DNA of 64,000 nt from Pararcticibacter amylolyticus (GTDB lineage: Bacteria; Bacteroidota; Bacteroidia; Sphingobacteriales; Sphingobacteriaceae). Shown piece after piece: positions 26,097-35,148 of this stretch (the first letter of the stretch is position 1; every line of letters begins with the position of its first letter). Location: assembly GCF_003130405.1 (NCBI RefSeq), contig NZ_QEAS01000011.1, forward strand, positions 172,024 to 236,023, given 5' to 3'. A program made the translations under genes and the position numbers. A model generated the notes under the pieces. That model was not told where the DNA came from. It worked only from the letters and a program-made list of their open reading frames with translations, and searched no databases.

Positions 26097-29000
26097 TTAT
26101 TTCTCGTACTGCATCATCTCGTATTCGTCGTCATCTATTTCACCTGTGTAGGGTTCCGTCATTTGTGCGTCGATATCTACCCCATGCTTATTCCAGCCAA
26201 GGCGGTTCATAATCGAATCAAATGCTTCATAGATTACCGGTACAATCACGAGTGTCAGGAATAACGAACTTGTCAGACCGCCTATCACTACCCAGGCAAG
26301 ACCATTTTTCCATTCAGCACCTGCACCTTTTGCAAGAGCAATCGGAAGCATCCCGATAACCATTGCAATAGTTGTCATCAGGATCGGACGCAAACGTGCA
26401 TGGTTGGCCAGGATAAGTGCTTCACGGGTACTCTTGCCTTCGGCCTTTTGCTGATTGGTAAAGTCAACCAGGATAATCGCATTCTTGGCAACAAGACCGA
26501 TCAGCATGATCAAGCCCAGGATGGTAAATATATTGAGCGAATTATTGGTAAGTGCCAGTGCAAGCAGAGCTCCGATAACGGATAGTGGTATGGAGAACAT
26601 TACCACAAACGGATAGATATAGTTGTCGTAGAGCGCAACCATGATGAGGTATACCAGGACAATAGACATCAGGAGCGCGATCCCGAGGGTACCGAATCCT
26701 TCTGACTGGTTTTCCATATCCCCGCCAAACACATAGCTTACGCCAGCCGGTCTGGGCAGGTCTTTTATCAGCTGTTCAAGCTCGCTGAAAATCGTACCGG
26801 AAGGACGTCCCACCACCTGTGACTGAACAGAGATCTTGGTGCTCTTGTCCTGGCGTTCCAGCTGGCTCGGGCCTGAACTTTCGGTTACTGTGGCAAACTG
26901 ATCAAGGTGAACCTGATGTCCCTCGCTATTGATGAAGGTCAGGTTTTTTACATCCTCCACACTTTGCCTGTTAAAATTATCCAGGCGTATATTAATATCA
27001 TATTCATATTCACCCTGACGGAACTTGCTGTCCGTATTGCCGCTGAAAGCCGTTTGCATGGTTGCACCCACCGTTTGCAGGCTCAATCCCAGCGATGACA
27101 TCTTGTCCCGGTCAACTTCCACTTTTACCTCGGGATTCCCTTCTTCCACCGACAGCTTTACTTCAGTTGCTCCCGGTATTTTTGCGAGTTTGTTTTTCAC
27201 CACCTCTGCAAAACGGGCCACACTGTCGAGCTCTGAACCCATCACCACAACTTCAACCGGTGCTTGTTCAGCAGTTCCTAAAATGCTCACAGGGGTGGTT
27301 GTAACCTTTGTTCCCACAAGCAGGGGAGCCAGTTCTCTTTTAATTTTGGCAGCGTATACATCAGAAGGGTCGTTACGATTTTCGCGCCCGACCAGCTGAA
27401 CGTTTACTTCAGCCTTATAAGCTGTAGCCTGCGCGCCTCCATTTCCGTCACTGGTTTGCCCCACAGTGGTGATCAGGCGTGTTACCTCCGGCTTTTTGCT
27501 TAAGAATGCTTCTGCTTTACTTGTTATAAGATTGGTCTGCTCTACTGATGCATCTTTCGGCATTTCCAGCTGGACTATGAATTCCCCTCTGTCACTTTGT
27601 GCGAAGAATTCTCCTCCGATGAAGCCAGTCGCAACAAGTCCGAAGGACGCCACCAATAACAACAATGTTAGCCCCAGCACTGTTTTCTTATGACCAAGCG
27701 ACCATTCCAGAATAGATGTTATCCATGCAGTGAATTTATCAAGGCCTTTTTCAAACCTCAAAATGATGCGGCCGAAAAAGTTCTTTCCTTCGATATGTTC
27801 CAGCTTACCAAACCTCGACGAAAGAAGCGGCACGATGGTGAAGGACGCCAGCAAACTGAGCATCGTCGCGATAATCACCACCACACAAAATTCTCTCAGG
27901 ATATCAGATACAAGTCCTGTACTGATGGCAATAGGGAAGAACACCACGACGATTACCAGTGTGATAGAGGTAACGGTGAACCCAATTTCTTTCGTCGCAT
28001 CGTATGCGGCACGAACCCGGTTTTTACCCATCTCCATATGCCGGTAGATATTCTCCAATACCACGATCGCATCGTCCACCAGGATCCCGACCACCAGCGA
28101 CAGCCCGAGGAGCGACATCAGGTTAAGAGTAAAGCCCGCGAGGTTAATTCCTATGAATGTTGCTATAAGCGACGCTGGTATCGAAACCATTACAATTGCC
28201 GCATTTCGCAAACTGTGCAGGAAGAAAAGCATCACGAACGCTACCAGTAATACAGCAAGCAGGAGGTCATGGATAACCGCATCTGCTGACTCCAGCGTAT
28301 ATACAGAACTGTCTGAAGCTATGGAAAGGTTCAGTTTGATATTCTTATAATCATTGTTCATGGAAGCTATGATACCCTGTATGCCTTTACTAACTTCCAC
28401 CGCATTGGCGTCTGTTTGCTTCAGCACCTGGAGGGCAATAGCTGCTTTCCGGTTTACCCTGGCTATCTTTTCAACGTCTTTCTGCGCATCCTGAACATCG
28501 GCGACGTCCCTCAGCCTTACCTGGATGCCGTTCTTATCCGAAACTACCAGGTTGCGAAGTTGTTCCACGCTGGCATATTTCCCTGAAAGACGGATGAGGA
28601 TATCCCTGTCTACAGTTTTGATACTACCTGTAGGGAAATCGAGGTTGGATGTCTGGATAGCCTGTTGTACAGACAATAATGAAAGTCCATAACCCTGCAA
28701 TTTATTTTCATCCAGGTTTACCTGTATTTCTCTTTCGCGTCCACCGACAATATTTACCTGTGCTACTCCGCTGACACGGGAGATCCTTGGAGCCAGGCGG
28801 TTGTCAATCAGGTCATAAAATGCCGCATCATCGAGGTTCGAAGTTGCGGATAAGGTAACGATGGGAAGATCGTCCAGTGAGAATTTATTCAGCGAAGGAG
28901 CTTCTACGTCATCGGGTAATTGTGAAAGAATGGCATTTACCTTTCTTTGTGCATCATTTAGTGCGTAATCTGCATCCCCGTCGCTTGTGAGCTGAATCGT

Positions 29001-29273
29001 AACAATCGACAAACTTTCATAAGAGACAGCATTTAACTTCTTGATATTCTCCATCGAAGCCACCGCATCTTCAATTTTTTTCGTCACAGTATTCTCCACC
29101 TCGGTAGGTGATGCTCCCGGATAGATCGTCGCAACGGAAACTACTCCCGGACTAAACTTAGGGAGCATTTCGTAGTTGAGCGATAAGTAGCTTACAATAC
29201 CCAGCAAGCTTAATACTGTAAACAGTACGACAACAATGGTGGGTCTTTTTATTGATATTTCAGCTATTTTCAT
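26097..29273 (-). CDS. RND efflux pump, inner-membrane permease (HAE1 type)
   Basis: The 1058-residue protein is an AcrB/MexB-like proton-driven exporter with two homologous halves. It starts MKIAEISIKRPTIVVVLFTV. The two proton-relay aspartates appear in VGILVDDAIVVLENIYRH (TM4), and the second half has the equivalent GLVAKNAIILVDFTN. Two long periplasmic loops precede each six-helix bundle. It is the last gene of a tolC-adaptor-pump operon, beginning 44 bases after the adaptor. The substrate is unknown; drugs, detergents or envelope lipids are possible. Confidence 0.95.
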   Translation of the reverse strand: MKIAEISIKRPTIVVVLFTVLSLLGIVSYLSLNYEMLPKFSPGVVSVATIYPGASPTEVENTVTKKIEDAVASMENIKKLNAVSYESLSIVTIQLTSDGDADYALNDAQRKVNAILSQLPDDVEAPSLNKFSLDDLPIVTLSATSNLDDAAFYDLIDNRLAPRISRVSGVAQVNIVGGREREIQVNLDENKLQGYGLSLLSVQQAIQTSNLDFPTGSIKTVDRDILIRLSGKYASVEQLRNLVVSDKNGIQVRLRDVADVQDAQKDVEKIARVNRKAAIALQVLKQTDANAVEVSKGIQGIIASMNNDYKNIKLNLSIASDSSVYTLESADAVIHDLLLAVLLVAFVMLFFLHSLRNAAIVMVSIPASLIATFIGINLAGFTLNLMSLLGLSLVVGILVDDAIVVLENIYRHMEMGKNRVRAAYDATKEIGFTVTSITLVIVVVFFPIAISTGLVSDILREFCVVVIIATMLSLLASFTIVPLLSSRFGKLEHIEGKNFFGRIILRFEKGLDKFTAWITSILEWSLGHKKTVLGLTLLLLVASFGLVATGFIGGEFFAQSDRGEFIVQLEMPKDASVEQTNLITSKAEAFLSKKPEVTRLITTVGQTSDGNGGAQATAYKAEVNVQLVGRENRNDPSDVYAAKIKRELAPLLVGTKVTTTPVSILGTAEQAPVEVVVMGSELDSVARFAEVVKNKLAKIPGATEVKLSVEEGNPEVKVEVDRDKMSSLGLSLQTVGATMQTAFSGNTDSKFRQGEYEYDINIRLDNFNRQSVEDVKNLTFINSEGHQVHLDQFATVTESSGPSQLERQDKSTKISVQSQVVGRPSGTIFSELEQLIKDLPRPAGVSYVFGGDMENQSEGFGTLGIALLMSIVLVYLIMVALYDNYIYPFVVMFSIPLSVIGALLALALTNNSLNIFTILGLIMLIGLVAKNAIILVDFTNQQKAEGKSTREALILANHARLRPILMTTIAMVIGMLPIALAKGAGAEWKNGLAWVVIGGLTSSLFLTLVIVPVIYEAFDSIMNRLGWNKHGVDIDAQMTEPYTGEIDDDEYEMMQYEK

Positions 29274-29317
29274 TTTCTTTCTTCATTGACGGCCATCTTC
29301 CGGCCGAAGGCTTTCGT

Positions 29318-30382
29318 TTATTTTACTGCCTGTACCTGGGCTCCATCTACCAGGTTCACCTGGCCACTGATAATCACTATATCACCCTCGTTCAATCCAT
29401 TCAGGATTTCTACCCTGTCAGAGATGATTCGGCCAGGAGTGACCTTATGTTCCTGAGCTGTATTTCCTTTAAGCAGGTAAACTTTATTACTGTTCACACT
29501 TCCGACGAAAGCAGATCTGGGTACAGTAATGAGAGGCTTTTGTGCCGGAAGATCAAAAGTAGCAGTTCCATACATTCCGGCTTTCAGCTGGTTTCCTGAG
29601 TTATTGGATATCTGTACTTCTACAGGGAAATTCAGATTGGCATCCGCCTTTGCCGCGATGAAGCTGATTTTGCCGGTGAATGATTTGTCTGGGAATACAT
29701 TGGATGTTATTTTTACCTGATCGCCTACTTTAAGATTTACAACCTGCGCTTCATTGGCTGTTACCTTTAGTTTGAGTTTTGAGAGGTCTACAATCTCAAA
29801 TAATTGCGTCCCTGGAGATACATACGATCCTTTTTCAATAAATCGTTTGTTTACGATTCCGGAAATCGGTGCTTTTATATCTGCGTCATTTGCTTTACGT
29901 TTTGCAGTTTGCAGGCGGGCCTGCGCATTTCTAAGGTTGAGGCGCTGAGCGTCTACCTGCTGCTGGGTTACCCCACCTGTTTTGAAAGAGCTTTCATAGC
30001 GTTCTACATCTCTCAAAGCTGTTTGATAATTTGCCTGTGCCGCTTGTGTTTCTACAGCAAGAAGCTCATCGTCTATTCTGGCAACCACCTGGCCTCTCGA
30101 AACGTGGTCTCCTTCGTCAACAGCGATACGGGTTACTCGTCCTGAGTTTTCAGCGGAGAGAGTGAGGTCCTGATTCGCTTCAAAGGTTCCGTTGGCAGTG
30201 AAATCAAGTTCTATATTGCTCTCCTTTGCCGTTTCCGTTTTCACTGCTACAGCTCCTGAATTTCCTGCAGCCACGACAGCCGTCTTTTCCTCGTTTTTCT
30301 TTTTATTGTTTTGCAAAATCCAGCCAATCAGGACAAATACTGCAATAACAGCTATGATGGTTATGATAGTTCCTTTTTTCAT
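29318..30382 (-). CDS. RND periplasmic adaptor (membrane fusion protein)
   Basis: The 354-residue protein links the inner-membrane pump to the outer-membrane channel. It has one N-terminal hydrophobic helix (IITIIAVIAVFVLIGWIL). A biotinyl/lipoyl-like half motif lies around residues 75-105 (GRVTRIAVDEGDHVSRGQVVARID), with an alpha-hairpin near 110-160 and the partner half motif at 165-190. Beta-barrel and membrane-proximal domains follow. Its ATG shares one base with the tolC stop (TAATG), so translation is coupled. Confidence 0.94.
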   Translation of the reverse strand: MKKGTIITIIAVIAVFVLIGWILQNNKKKNEEKTAVVAAGNSGAVAVKTETAKESNIELDFTANGTFEANQDLTLSAENSGRVTRIAVDEGDHVSRGQVVARIDDELLAVETQAAQANYQTALRDVERYESSFKTGGVTQQQVDAQRLNLRNAQARLQTAKRKANDADIKAPISGIVNKRFIEKGSYVSPGTQLFEIVDLSKLKLKVTANEAQVVNLKVGDQVKITSNVFPDKSFTGKISFIAAKADANLNFPVEVQISNNSGNQLKAGMYGTATFDLPAQKPLITVPRSAFVGSVNSNKVYLLKGNTAQEHKVTPGRIISDRVEILNGLNEGDIVIISGQVNLVDGAQVQAVK

Positions 30383-31713
30383 TAGTTTAATAGTGATTTG
30401 ATATTACCGTTAGATTTTAATAGTTGTATTTCAGCAATCTTATAATTGAGTAAAGCCTGATTATAGCTGTTTTTAGCATCCGTTAAGGAATTTTCAGCAT
30501 CAAGAAGATCTGTGAGCGGGGCAAGCCCGTTCCTGTAGTTATTCTGAGTGCTGTTGTATACATCCTGAGCTAAACTTACATTTTCTCTTTGCCTGTTTAT
30601 TGTACTTAAGCTATTCTTTATTTGAGTTTTGGCATTTTCATTAGCCAGATTTAAACTCTGAATAATGTCTCTTTCGTTTTCTTTGTTTTCAAGGATATCT
30701 ACCCGTGCCTGCCTGAGGCGCGAGCGTGTTGCAAATCCGTTAAAGATTGGAATCCGAAGGGTAAGCCCGATGGATGCTGCTTCATACCAGAAAGCATCTC
30801 CCCCCGATTTGTAAAGATCGAACTTGTCACTCATCCCGGTATAGCTATATTCGGTGAACATCGCAAGGGTTGGGTAGTACTCCGATTTGTAAGCTTTCTC
30901 CTGTAACCTTAAAAGGTCGCCCTGTTTTCGTACAAGCAAATATTCGAGACGGGTGTTATAATTTACGCTATCTGAAACCGCTGCAGTCGCTTTAAGATTA
31001 GCGATCTCCACATTCGGAATAGCCAGCTGATTCCTGACCGGCATCCCCATATAATATTTTAACTGATTTTCCTGCAGATTGATGGAGTTAGACATCTGTT
31101 CATATGAAGATCTGTAATTTGTCAGGCTCACCCGCACTCTGTCAAGGTCGATTTTTCTTGCAAGACCATTCTTGTATTGGTCGGAGATGATCTGCTCAAT
31201 GCGTGTTGTGTTTTTGATGTTTGTATCAATAACCGACAAGGCTTCCCTGTTCACCAGAATTTGATAATAGAGGCCTGACACCTGTTCGATCACCTGCTCC
31301 TCTGTCAGATCAACATTGAGATTATAATAGGCTTCACTTGCTTCAGCAGCTTTCAGCCCCGTAAAAACCTGCTGGTTGAAAAGTTGCTGCTGCAACTGGA
31401 CGGCTATTGATGAATTCCATGGCCGCCCCATCTGGAAGACAAGGGTATCCACAACCAGTTGTCCCACTATCGGACTGTAAGATAGATTGCCGGTTCCGTT
31501 AATTTGTGGTAAGGCTTGTGCTCTTACTTCCTGTGTCTTATAGCGTCCTCTTTCAGCGGCCAGGCGTGCCTTTTTTGTATTGATATTATTTTTAACCGCA
31601 TAGTTCAACGCATCTTTAAGTGATAGCTGAACCGGCTGGGCTTGTGTTATTCCTGCTGATGATAACACAAGTGTTACGATAATTGGTAAGAGCTTATTTC
31701 TTATTGGGTTCAT
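30382..31713 (-). CDS. TolC-family outer-membrane efflux protein
   Basis: The 443-residue protein forms the outer-membrane tunnel of the RND system. It has a signal peptide ending ITQAQ (about 1-25) and two repeats of long alpha-helices with small beta-strand segments. Typical phrases are LSLKDALNYAVKNNINTKKA at the N-terminus and NNYRNGLAPLTDLLDAENSLTDAKNSYNQ near 390-415. It is the first structural gene of the efflux operon, 61 bases downstream of a TetR gene that probably controls it. Confidence 0.94.
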   Translation of the reverse strand: MNPIRNKLLPIIVTLVLSSAGITQAQPVQLSLKDALNYAVKNNINTKKARLAAERGRYKTQEVRAQALPQINGTGNLSYSPIVGQLVVDTLVFQMGRPWNSSIAVQLQQQLFNQQVFTGLKAAEASEAYYNLNVDLTEEQVIEQVSGLYYQILVNREALSVIDTNIKNTTRIEQIISDQYKNGLARKIDLDRVRVSLTNYRSSYEQMSNSINLQENQLKYYMGMPVRNQLAIPNVEIANLKATAAVSDSVNYNTRLEYLLVRKQGDLLRLQEKAYKSEYYPTLAMFTEYSYTGMSDKFDLYKSGGDAFWYEAASIGLTLRIPIFNGFATRSRLRQARVDILENKENERDIIQSLNLANENAKTQIKNSLSTINRQRENVSLAQDVYNSTQNNYRNGLAPLTDLLDAENSLTDAKNSYNQALLNYKIAEIQLLKSNGNIKSLLN

Positions 31714-31774
31714 TACAGTGTTCTTGTATAATATTGTTTTATGTGTATGATGGAACGCACTGCTGCGCTTTTTG

Positions 31775-32404
31775 TTACACTTTGCAAGTGCTTCTGTCCT
31801 TATATTTCAGGCTTTTAAGAAATATTTCTGCCAGCTCCCTTTGTCTTGCAACCATTGCATCCCAATGTTTGCTTTCAGGAAATATGTTTTTTTGATTTTT
31901 AGAAATGATCCACATGCATAAACCTGTTAGTGAATCCAGGTAAATTGCACTTACATTCTCCGCATCTATTTCTGCTATTTCACCTTTCTCTATAGCAGAA
32001 TTAAGGATGCCTGCGACAATCTTAATCTCTCTCAGACGGCTTTCCTGAAGTATTTCATCACAATTGTCCCGTATAATAGCATCGGCAGAGGAATCAGTGA
32101 GGTGCATCATGAAGAATTTCTTTACAAAATTCCTTCTGAATTCAATTATCTGAAAGAAAATATCCTTCAGGCACTCTGTTTCTGCAAGGATCTTTTCCAG
32201 CTCTTCGAAATAATCATTTGATACCTTTTCTACCACAGCCACTATGATTGAGGTCTTGTCAGGAAAATAATAATATAGGGACGGTTGGGATACGGCTATA
32301 TCATCAGCTATTTCGTTCATTGTAGTTTTTTGAACACCAAAGTGAGAAAACCGTCTGATTGCGCTTTCAATAATCTGTTCTCTTTTCTTATCAATTTCGG
32401 CCAT
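31775..32404 (-). CDS. TetR-family regulator, probably of the efflux operon
   Basis: From the ATG at 32404 the protein is about 209 residues. The N-terminal TetR helix-turn-helix spans about 8-55 (RRFSHFGVQKTTMNEIADDIAVSQPSLYYYFPDK, partly quoted), followed by an all-helical ligand-binding domain. I prefer this start to the longer one at 32461, since the extra 19 residues read as coding noise and precede a -7 box. It is a paralogue of the regulator immediately upstream and likely represses tolC-adaptor-pump. Confidence 0.9.
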   Translation of the reverse strand: MAEIDKKREQIIESAIRRFSHFGVQKTTMNEIADDIAVSQPSLYYYFPDKTSIIVAVVEKVSNDYFEELEKILAETECLKDIFFQIIEFRRNFVKKFFMMHLTDSSADAIIRDNCDEILQESRLREIKIVAGILNSAIEKGEIAEIDAENVSAIYLDSLTGLCMWIISKNQKNIFPESKHWDAMVARQRELAEIFLKSLKYKDRSTCKV

Positions 32405-32410
32405 TCTATC

Positions 32411-32442
32411 TTTTGACTTTTTTAATAGTTTGGTCAAAAATA
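32411..32442 (-). promoter_or_regulatory. Promoter and inverted repeat before the first TetR gene
   Basis: On the minus strand TATTTTTG (32442-32435) is an exact -7 box 31 bases from the ATG. TTTTGAC (32411-32417) and GTCAAAA (32433-32439) form a seven-base inverted repeat with a 15-base spacer that overlaps the box, a possible TetR operator. Confidence 0.5.
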
Positions 32443-32518
32443 CGGCCAAAAAAGCTATCACGCAAAAAAAAGTACAAAATAGTCTTTGCTAAATAATAGA
32501 TTTAGTGGTGGTTGTAGC

Positions 32519-33130
32519 TTATGAAGCCAGTTTTAAACCATTTAAGAATATTTCACCTAGTTTTTTCTGGCGTTTCAATATCGTGTCAAATTGTTCTTTC
32601 TCCGGAAAAAATGGCCGGGAATTGGCTTTCAATACACTAAATACAATACCCCCCAAAGCTTCCATCAGTAAGACGGCAATCTCTTCACTGTCAAATGTTT
32701 GTAGCTCTTTTCGCTCTATTCCCTTATTCAATATAGTAGTAAGGATTGTAATTTCAGATTGCTTCGCCTTTCTAAACATGGTGGCAAGCTCCTCAGGTAG
32801 ATCAGAGCCGGTAATTTTTGTGAAGTCGAGCAGGTTATAATATTTACTGATAAATTCTTGTCTTTTATTCAGGAACAGCTCCAGGGCCTCGTGACTACTT
32901 GATACATTGCCGACCCCTTTCTTCAGCTCCTTGTCCATTAATCCTATGATGTGTCCCAGAACCGCAGAATAGAGGCTTATTTTATCGGGAAAGTAATAAT
33001 ACAGTAATGCTTTGGATAACGACAGGTCATTGGCGATCTCTGTCATGGTTGTTTTCGATAATCCGAAATGGGCAAAACGTTTTAAGGCAGCATCAATTAT
33101 AAGTTCTTTCTTTTTGTCCTGATTTTCCAC
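32519..33130 (-). CDS. TetR-family regulator, second paralogue
   Basis: The 203-residue protein has a TetR DNA-binding domain (about 9-56, with RFAHFGLSKTTMTEIANDLSLS and LLYYYFPDK) nearly parallel to that of its neighbour, and a different ligand domain. The pair looks like an old tandem duplication with diverged inducers. It is the first gene of the minus-strand block 33130-26097. The ATG sits only five bases from an exact -7 box (33142-33135), which predicts a leaderless transcript. Confidence 0.92.
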   Translation of the reverse strand: MENQDKKKELIIDAALKRFAHFGLSKTTMTEIANDLSLSKALLYYYFPDKISLYSAVLGHIIGLMDKELKKGVGNVSSSHEALELFLNKRQEFISKYYNLLDFTKITGSDLPEELATMFRKAKQSEITILTTILNKGIERKELQTFDSEEIAVLLMEALGGIVFSVLKANSRPFFPEKEQFDTILKRQKKLGEIFLNGLKLAS

Positions 33131-33134
33131 TAGT

Positions 33135-33142
33135 CAAAAATA
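33135..33142 (-). promoter_or_regulatory. -7 box abutting the second TetR gene
   Basis: TATTTTTG on the minus strand is followed by ACTA. The first TetR gene has the same TATTTTTGAC core. The predicted start of transcription falls on or next to the A of the ATG at 33130. Confidence 0.5.
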
Positions 33143-33254
33143 TAGTTTTATTTTCTTTTCTGCCTCGTTAAATTAATCAATGTGCTGTTCTGTTTTAATT
33201 TTATTACATATACTTCGATTTTAATCCGAAATTCGGCTCAGAAAAATACTAAAG

Positions 33255-34271
33255 ATGTTGCAGGTTGCAGAGAATGTATCGTTAAAAGAGTTTAACACTT
33301 TCGGAGTTGATGTAAAAGCACGGTGGTTTGTTGTGGTCAATTCGGAAGATGAATTAAAACAATTATTTTCAGAGGATAAATGGATGCAGGTCCCAAGGCT
33401 GATCCTGGGAGGCGGAAGTAATATTTTATTCACACAAGATTTCGACGGACTCGTTGTTAAGATCAATATAAGGGGAATAGAATCAGAAGTGAACGGAACG
33501 GAGGTTTTCGTCAAAGCCGGCGCAGGGGAGGTATGGAATACTTTCGTGTTGTTCTGTGTTGCACATGGCTTTGCGGGGGTAGAAAATCTTAGCCTCATCC
33601 CCGGATCTGTTGGCGCCTCACCCGTGCAGAATATAGGTGCTTATGGGGTTGAAGTGAAAGATGTTTTTTATTCGTGCAGGGCTTTCAATATCGAAAGCGG
33701 ACAGTTTTCGGTGTTTTATAAGGAGGATTGCAACTTTGCTTACCGCGACAGCATATTTAAAAAAGAACTTAAAGGTAAAGTAATTATTACAGAGGTTTGT
33801 TTTAAACTTTCCACCCAGGCTCATATCAATACAAGTTATGGAGCGATAAGCCAGGAACTGCAAAGGAGAGGAATTGAGCAGCCCGGGATAAGTGATATTT
33901 CCAAGGTCGTTTCCGAAATACGGGTAAACAAGCTGCCGGATCCTTCTACCATCGGGAATGCAGGCAGTTTTTTTAAAAATCCTGTAGTGGGGGTAGACGA
34001 ATTCAGACAGCTACAGTCTAGTTTTCCAGACATAGTACACTACTGTCTACCAAATAGTACAGTTAAGCTTGCTGCAGGATGGCTGATTGAAAAATGCGGG
34101 TGGAAGGGACGAAAAATAAATAACAGCGGTACCTGGAAAAATCAGGCACTCGTATTGGTTAATTTTGGAAATGCCACAGGATCAGAAGTTTATCAGCTTT
34201 CTGAAGCTATAATTGAGGATGTAAAACAGCAGTTCGGCATCACACTGGAGCGGGAAGTAAATATTTTATAG
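33255..34271 (+). CDS. murB: UDP-N-acetylenolpyruvoylglucosamine reductase
   Basis: MurB reduces UDP-GlcNAc-enolpyruvate to UDP-MurNAc with FAD and NADPH in peptidoglycan synthesis. The 338-residue type I enzyme starts NVSLKEFNTFGVDVKA and has the FAD-binding LGGGSNILF (about 53-61) and LIPGSVGASPVQNIGAYG (about 114-131). The proton-donor serine lies in NAGSFFKNP (about 235-243), and type I-specific AYRDSIFK is present. It stands alone, divergent from the TetR gene. Confidence 0.96.
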   Translation: MLQVAENVSLKEFNTFGVDVKARWFVVVNSEDELKQLFSEDKWMQVPRLILGGGSNILFTQDFDGLVVKINIRGIESEVNGTEVFVKAGAGEVWNTFVLFCVAHGFAGVENLSLIPGSVGASPVQNIGAYGVEVKDVFYSCRAFNIESGQFSVFYKEDCNFAYRDSIFKKELKGKVIITEVCFKLSTQAHINTSYGAISQELQRRGIEQPGISDISKVVSEIRVNKLPDPSTIGNAGSFFKNPVVGVDEFRQLQSSFPDIVHYCLPNSTVKLAAGWLIEKCGWKGRKINNSGTWKNQALVLVNFGNATGSEVYQLSEAIIEDVKQQFGITLEREVNIL

Positions 34272-34440
34272 CTTCCTCAGGGTGTTAAATCTGTATTAAT
34301 TTTTAGCTTTTATAGTATCGTTCTTAGTCATTCGGGCCTTTTAGCATAGTTGTTGTATTGTTAGTAGCAAGTTCGTTTATTGAAAACAAACTGATTGCTT
34401 AAACAAATAATGTAACAATCACCCTTAAAATCCTTTAAAG

Positions 34441-34980
34441 ATGACTAAGATCGAATTCAACACAATGGTTATGCGTCAGGCAAGTTCACTGAAGATGTAT
34501 GCACTACACTTTACTCACGATGCAGATGATGCAAATGATCTGGTTCAGGATACTTTGCTAAAAGCGATTACTTATTATAATAAGTTTAAAGAGGGGACTA
34601 ATCTCAAAGGATGGTTGTATACAATTATGAAAAACACTTTCATTAACAACTACCGCCGCTTTGTGAAGATCAGTTCGTTCGTGACAAAATCAGATGAAAT
34701 TTCCTCTGCTAATCTTGTATTCAGTTCCACTAAAAACCAGGGAGAGTCAAAATTCGTAATGGATGATATTAAACTCGCCCTTAGTAAGTTACCTGAAGAA
34801 TACTATGTGCCTTTCAGCATGTATTTCGAAGGCCATAAATACCACGAAATTGCAGATTATCTCGCTATTCCGATTGGAACAGTTAAGACGCGTATTCACG
34901 TTGCCCGTAAGTTACTCAAGAAGAGTCTTAAGCCTTACGACAACGGAGTGAAAAAGCCTGTGTACGCAGAGCTTGATTAA
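34441..34980 (+). CDS. Orphan ECF RNA polymerase sigma factor
   Basis: The 179-residue protein has sigma region 2 (about 10-75, with DADDANDLVQDTLLKA and GWLYTIMKNTFINNYRR) and region 4 (about 115-165, with YHEIADYLAIPIGTVKTRIHVARK). It belongs to the extracytoplasmic-function group. No anti-sigma factor, FecR or TonB gene is next to it, so the usual partner-switch control is absent here. A strong terminator follows directly, making it monocistronic. Confidence 0.94.
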   Translation: MTKIEFNTMVMRQASSLKMYALHFTHDADDANDLVQDTLLKAITYYNKFKEGTNLKGWLYTIMKNTFINNYRRFVKISSFVTKSDEISSANLVFSSTKNQGESKFVMDDIKLALSKLPEEYYVPFSMYFEGHKYHEIADYLAIPIGTVKTRIHVARKLLKKSLKPYDNGVKKPVYAELD

Positions 34981-35011
34981 TACCGCCCCTTTTCTAAACT
35001 CATCATACTTA

Positions 35012-35042
35012 ATTCCCGGGTGCCCGCCCGGGATTTTTTTTT
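35012..35042 (+). terminator. Intrinsic terminator after the sigma factor
   Basis: TCCCGGG-tgcccg-CCCGGGA is a perfect GC-rich stem followed by a run of nine T residues, about 30 bases after the stop codon. Confidence 0.93.
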
Positions 35043-35095
35043 GTAGGGCTATCAGCTATCAGCTTTCACCTTTTCCATACTTGGAATTTTTGAAT

Positions 35096-35103
35096 TATGT
35101 TTG
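35096..35103 (+). promoter_or_regulatory. -7 box before polyprenyl synthetase
   Basis: TATGTTTG matches TAnnTTTG. The predicted leader is about 40 bases. No standard -33 element is seen. Confidence 0.45.
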
Positions 35104-35148
35104 CAGCAGGGGCAGTAAAAATGTCTCAGATACTGCTTAACGTAATTC

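Noticed and set aside
27690-28250. 186-codon plus-strand frame inside the RND pump
   Set aside because: It is antisense to a highly conserved pump region; the His/Asp/Arg-rich composition reflects the complementary strand of membrane-helix codons.
35047-35072. Possible CRISPR-like repeat (GCTATCAGCTATCAGC)
   Set aside because: It is a simple tandem of a short phrase with no spacers and no cas genes.
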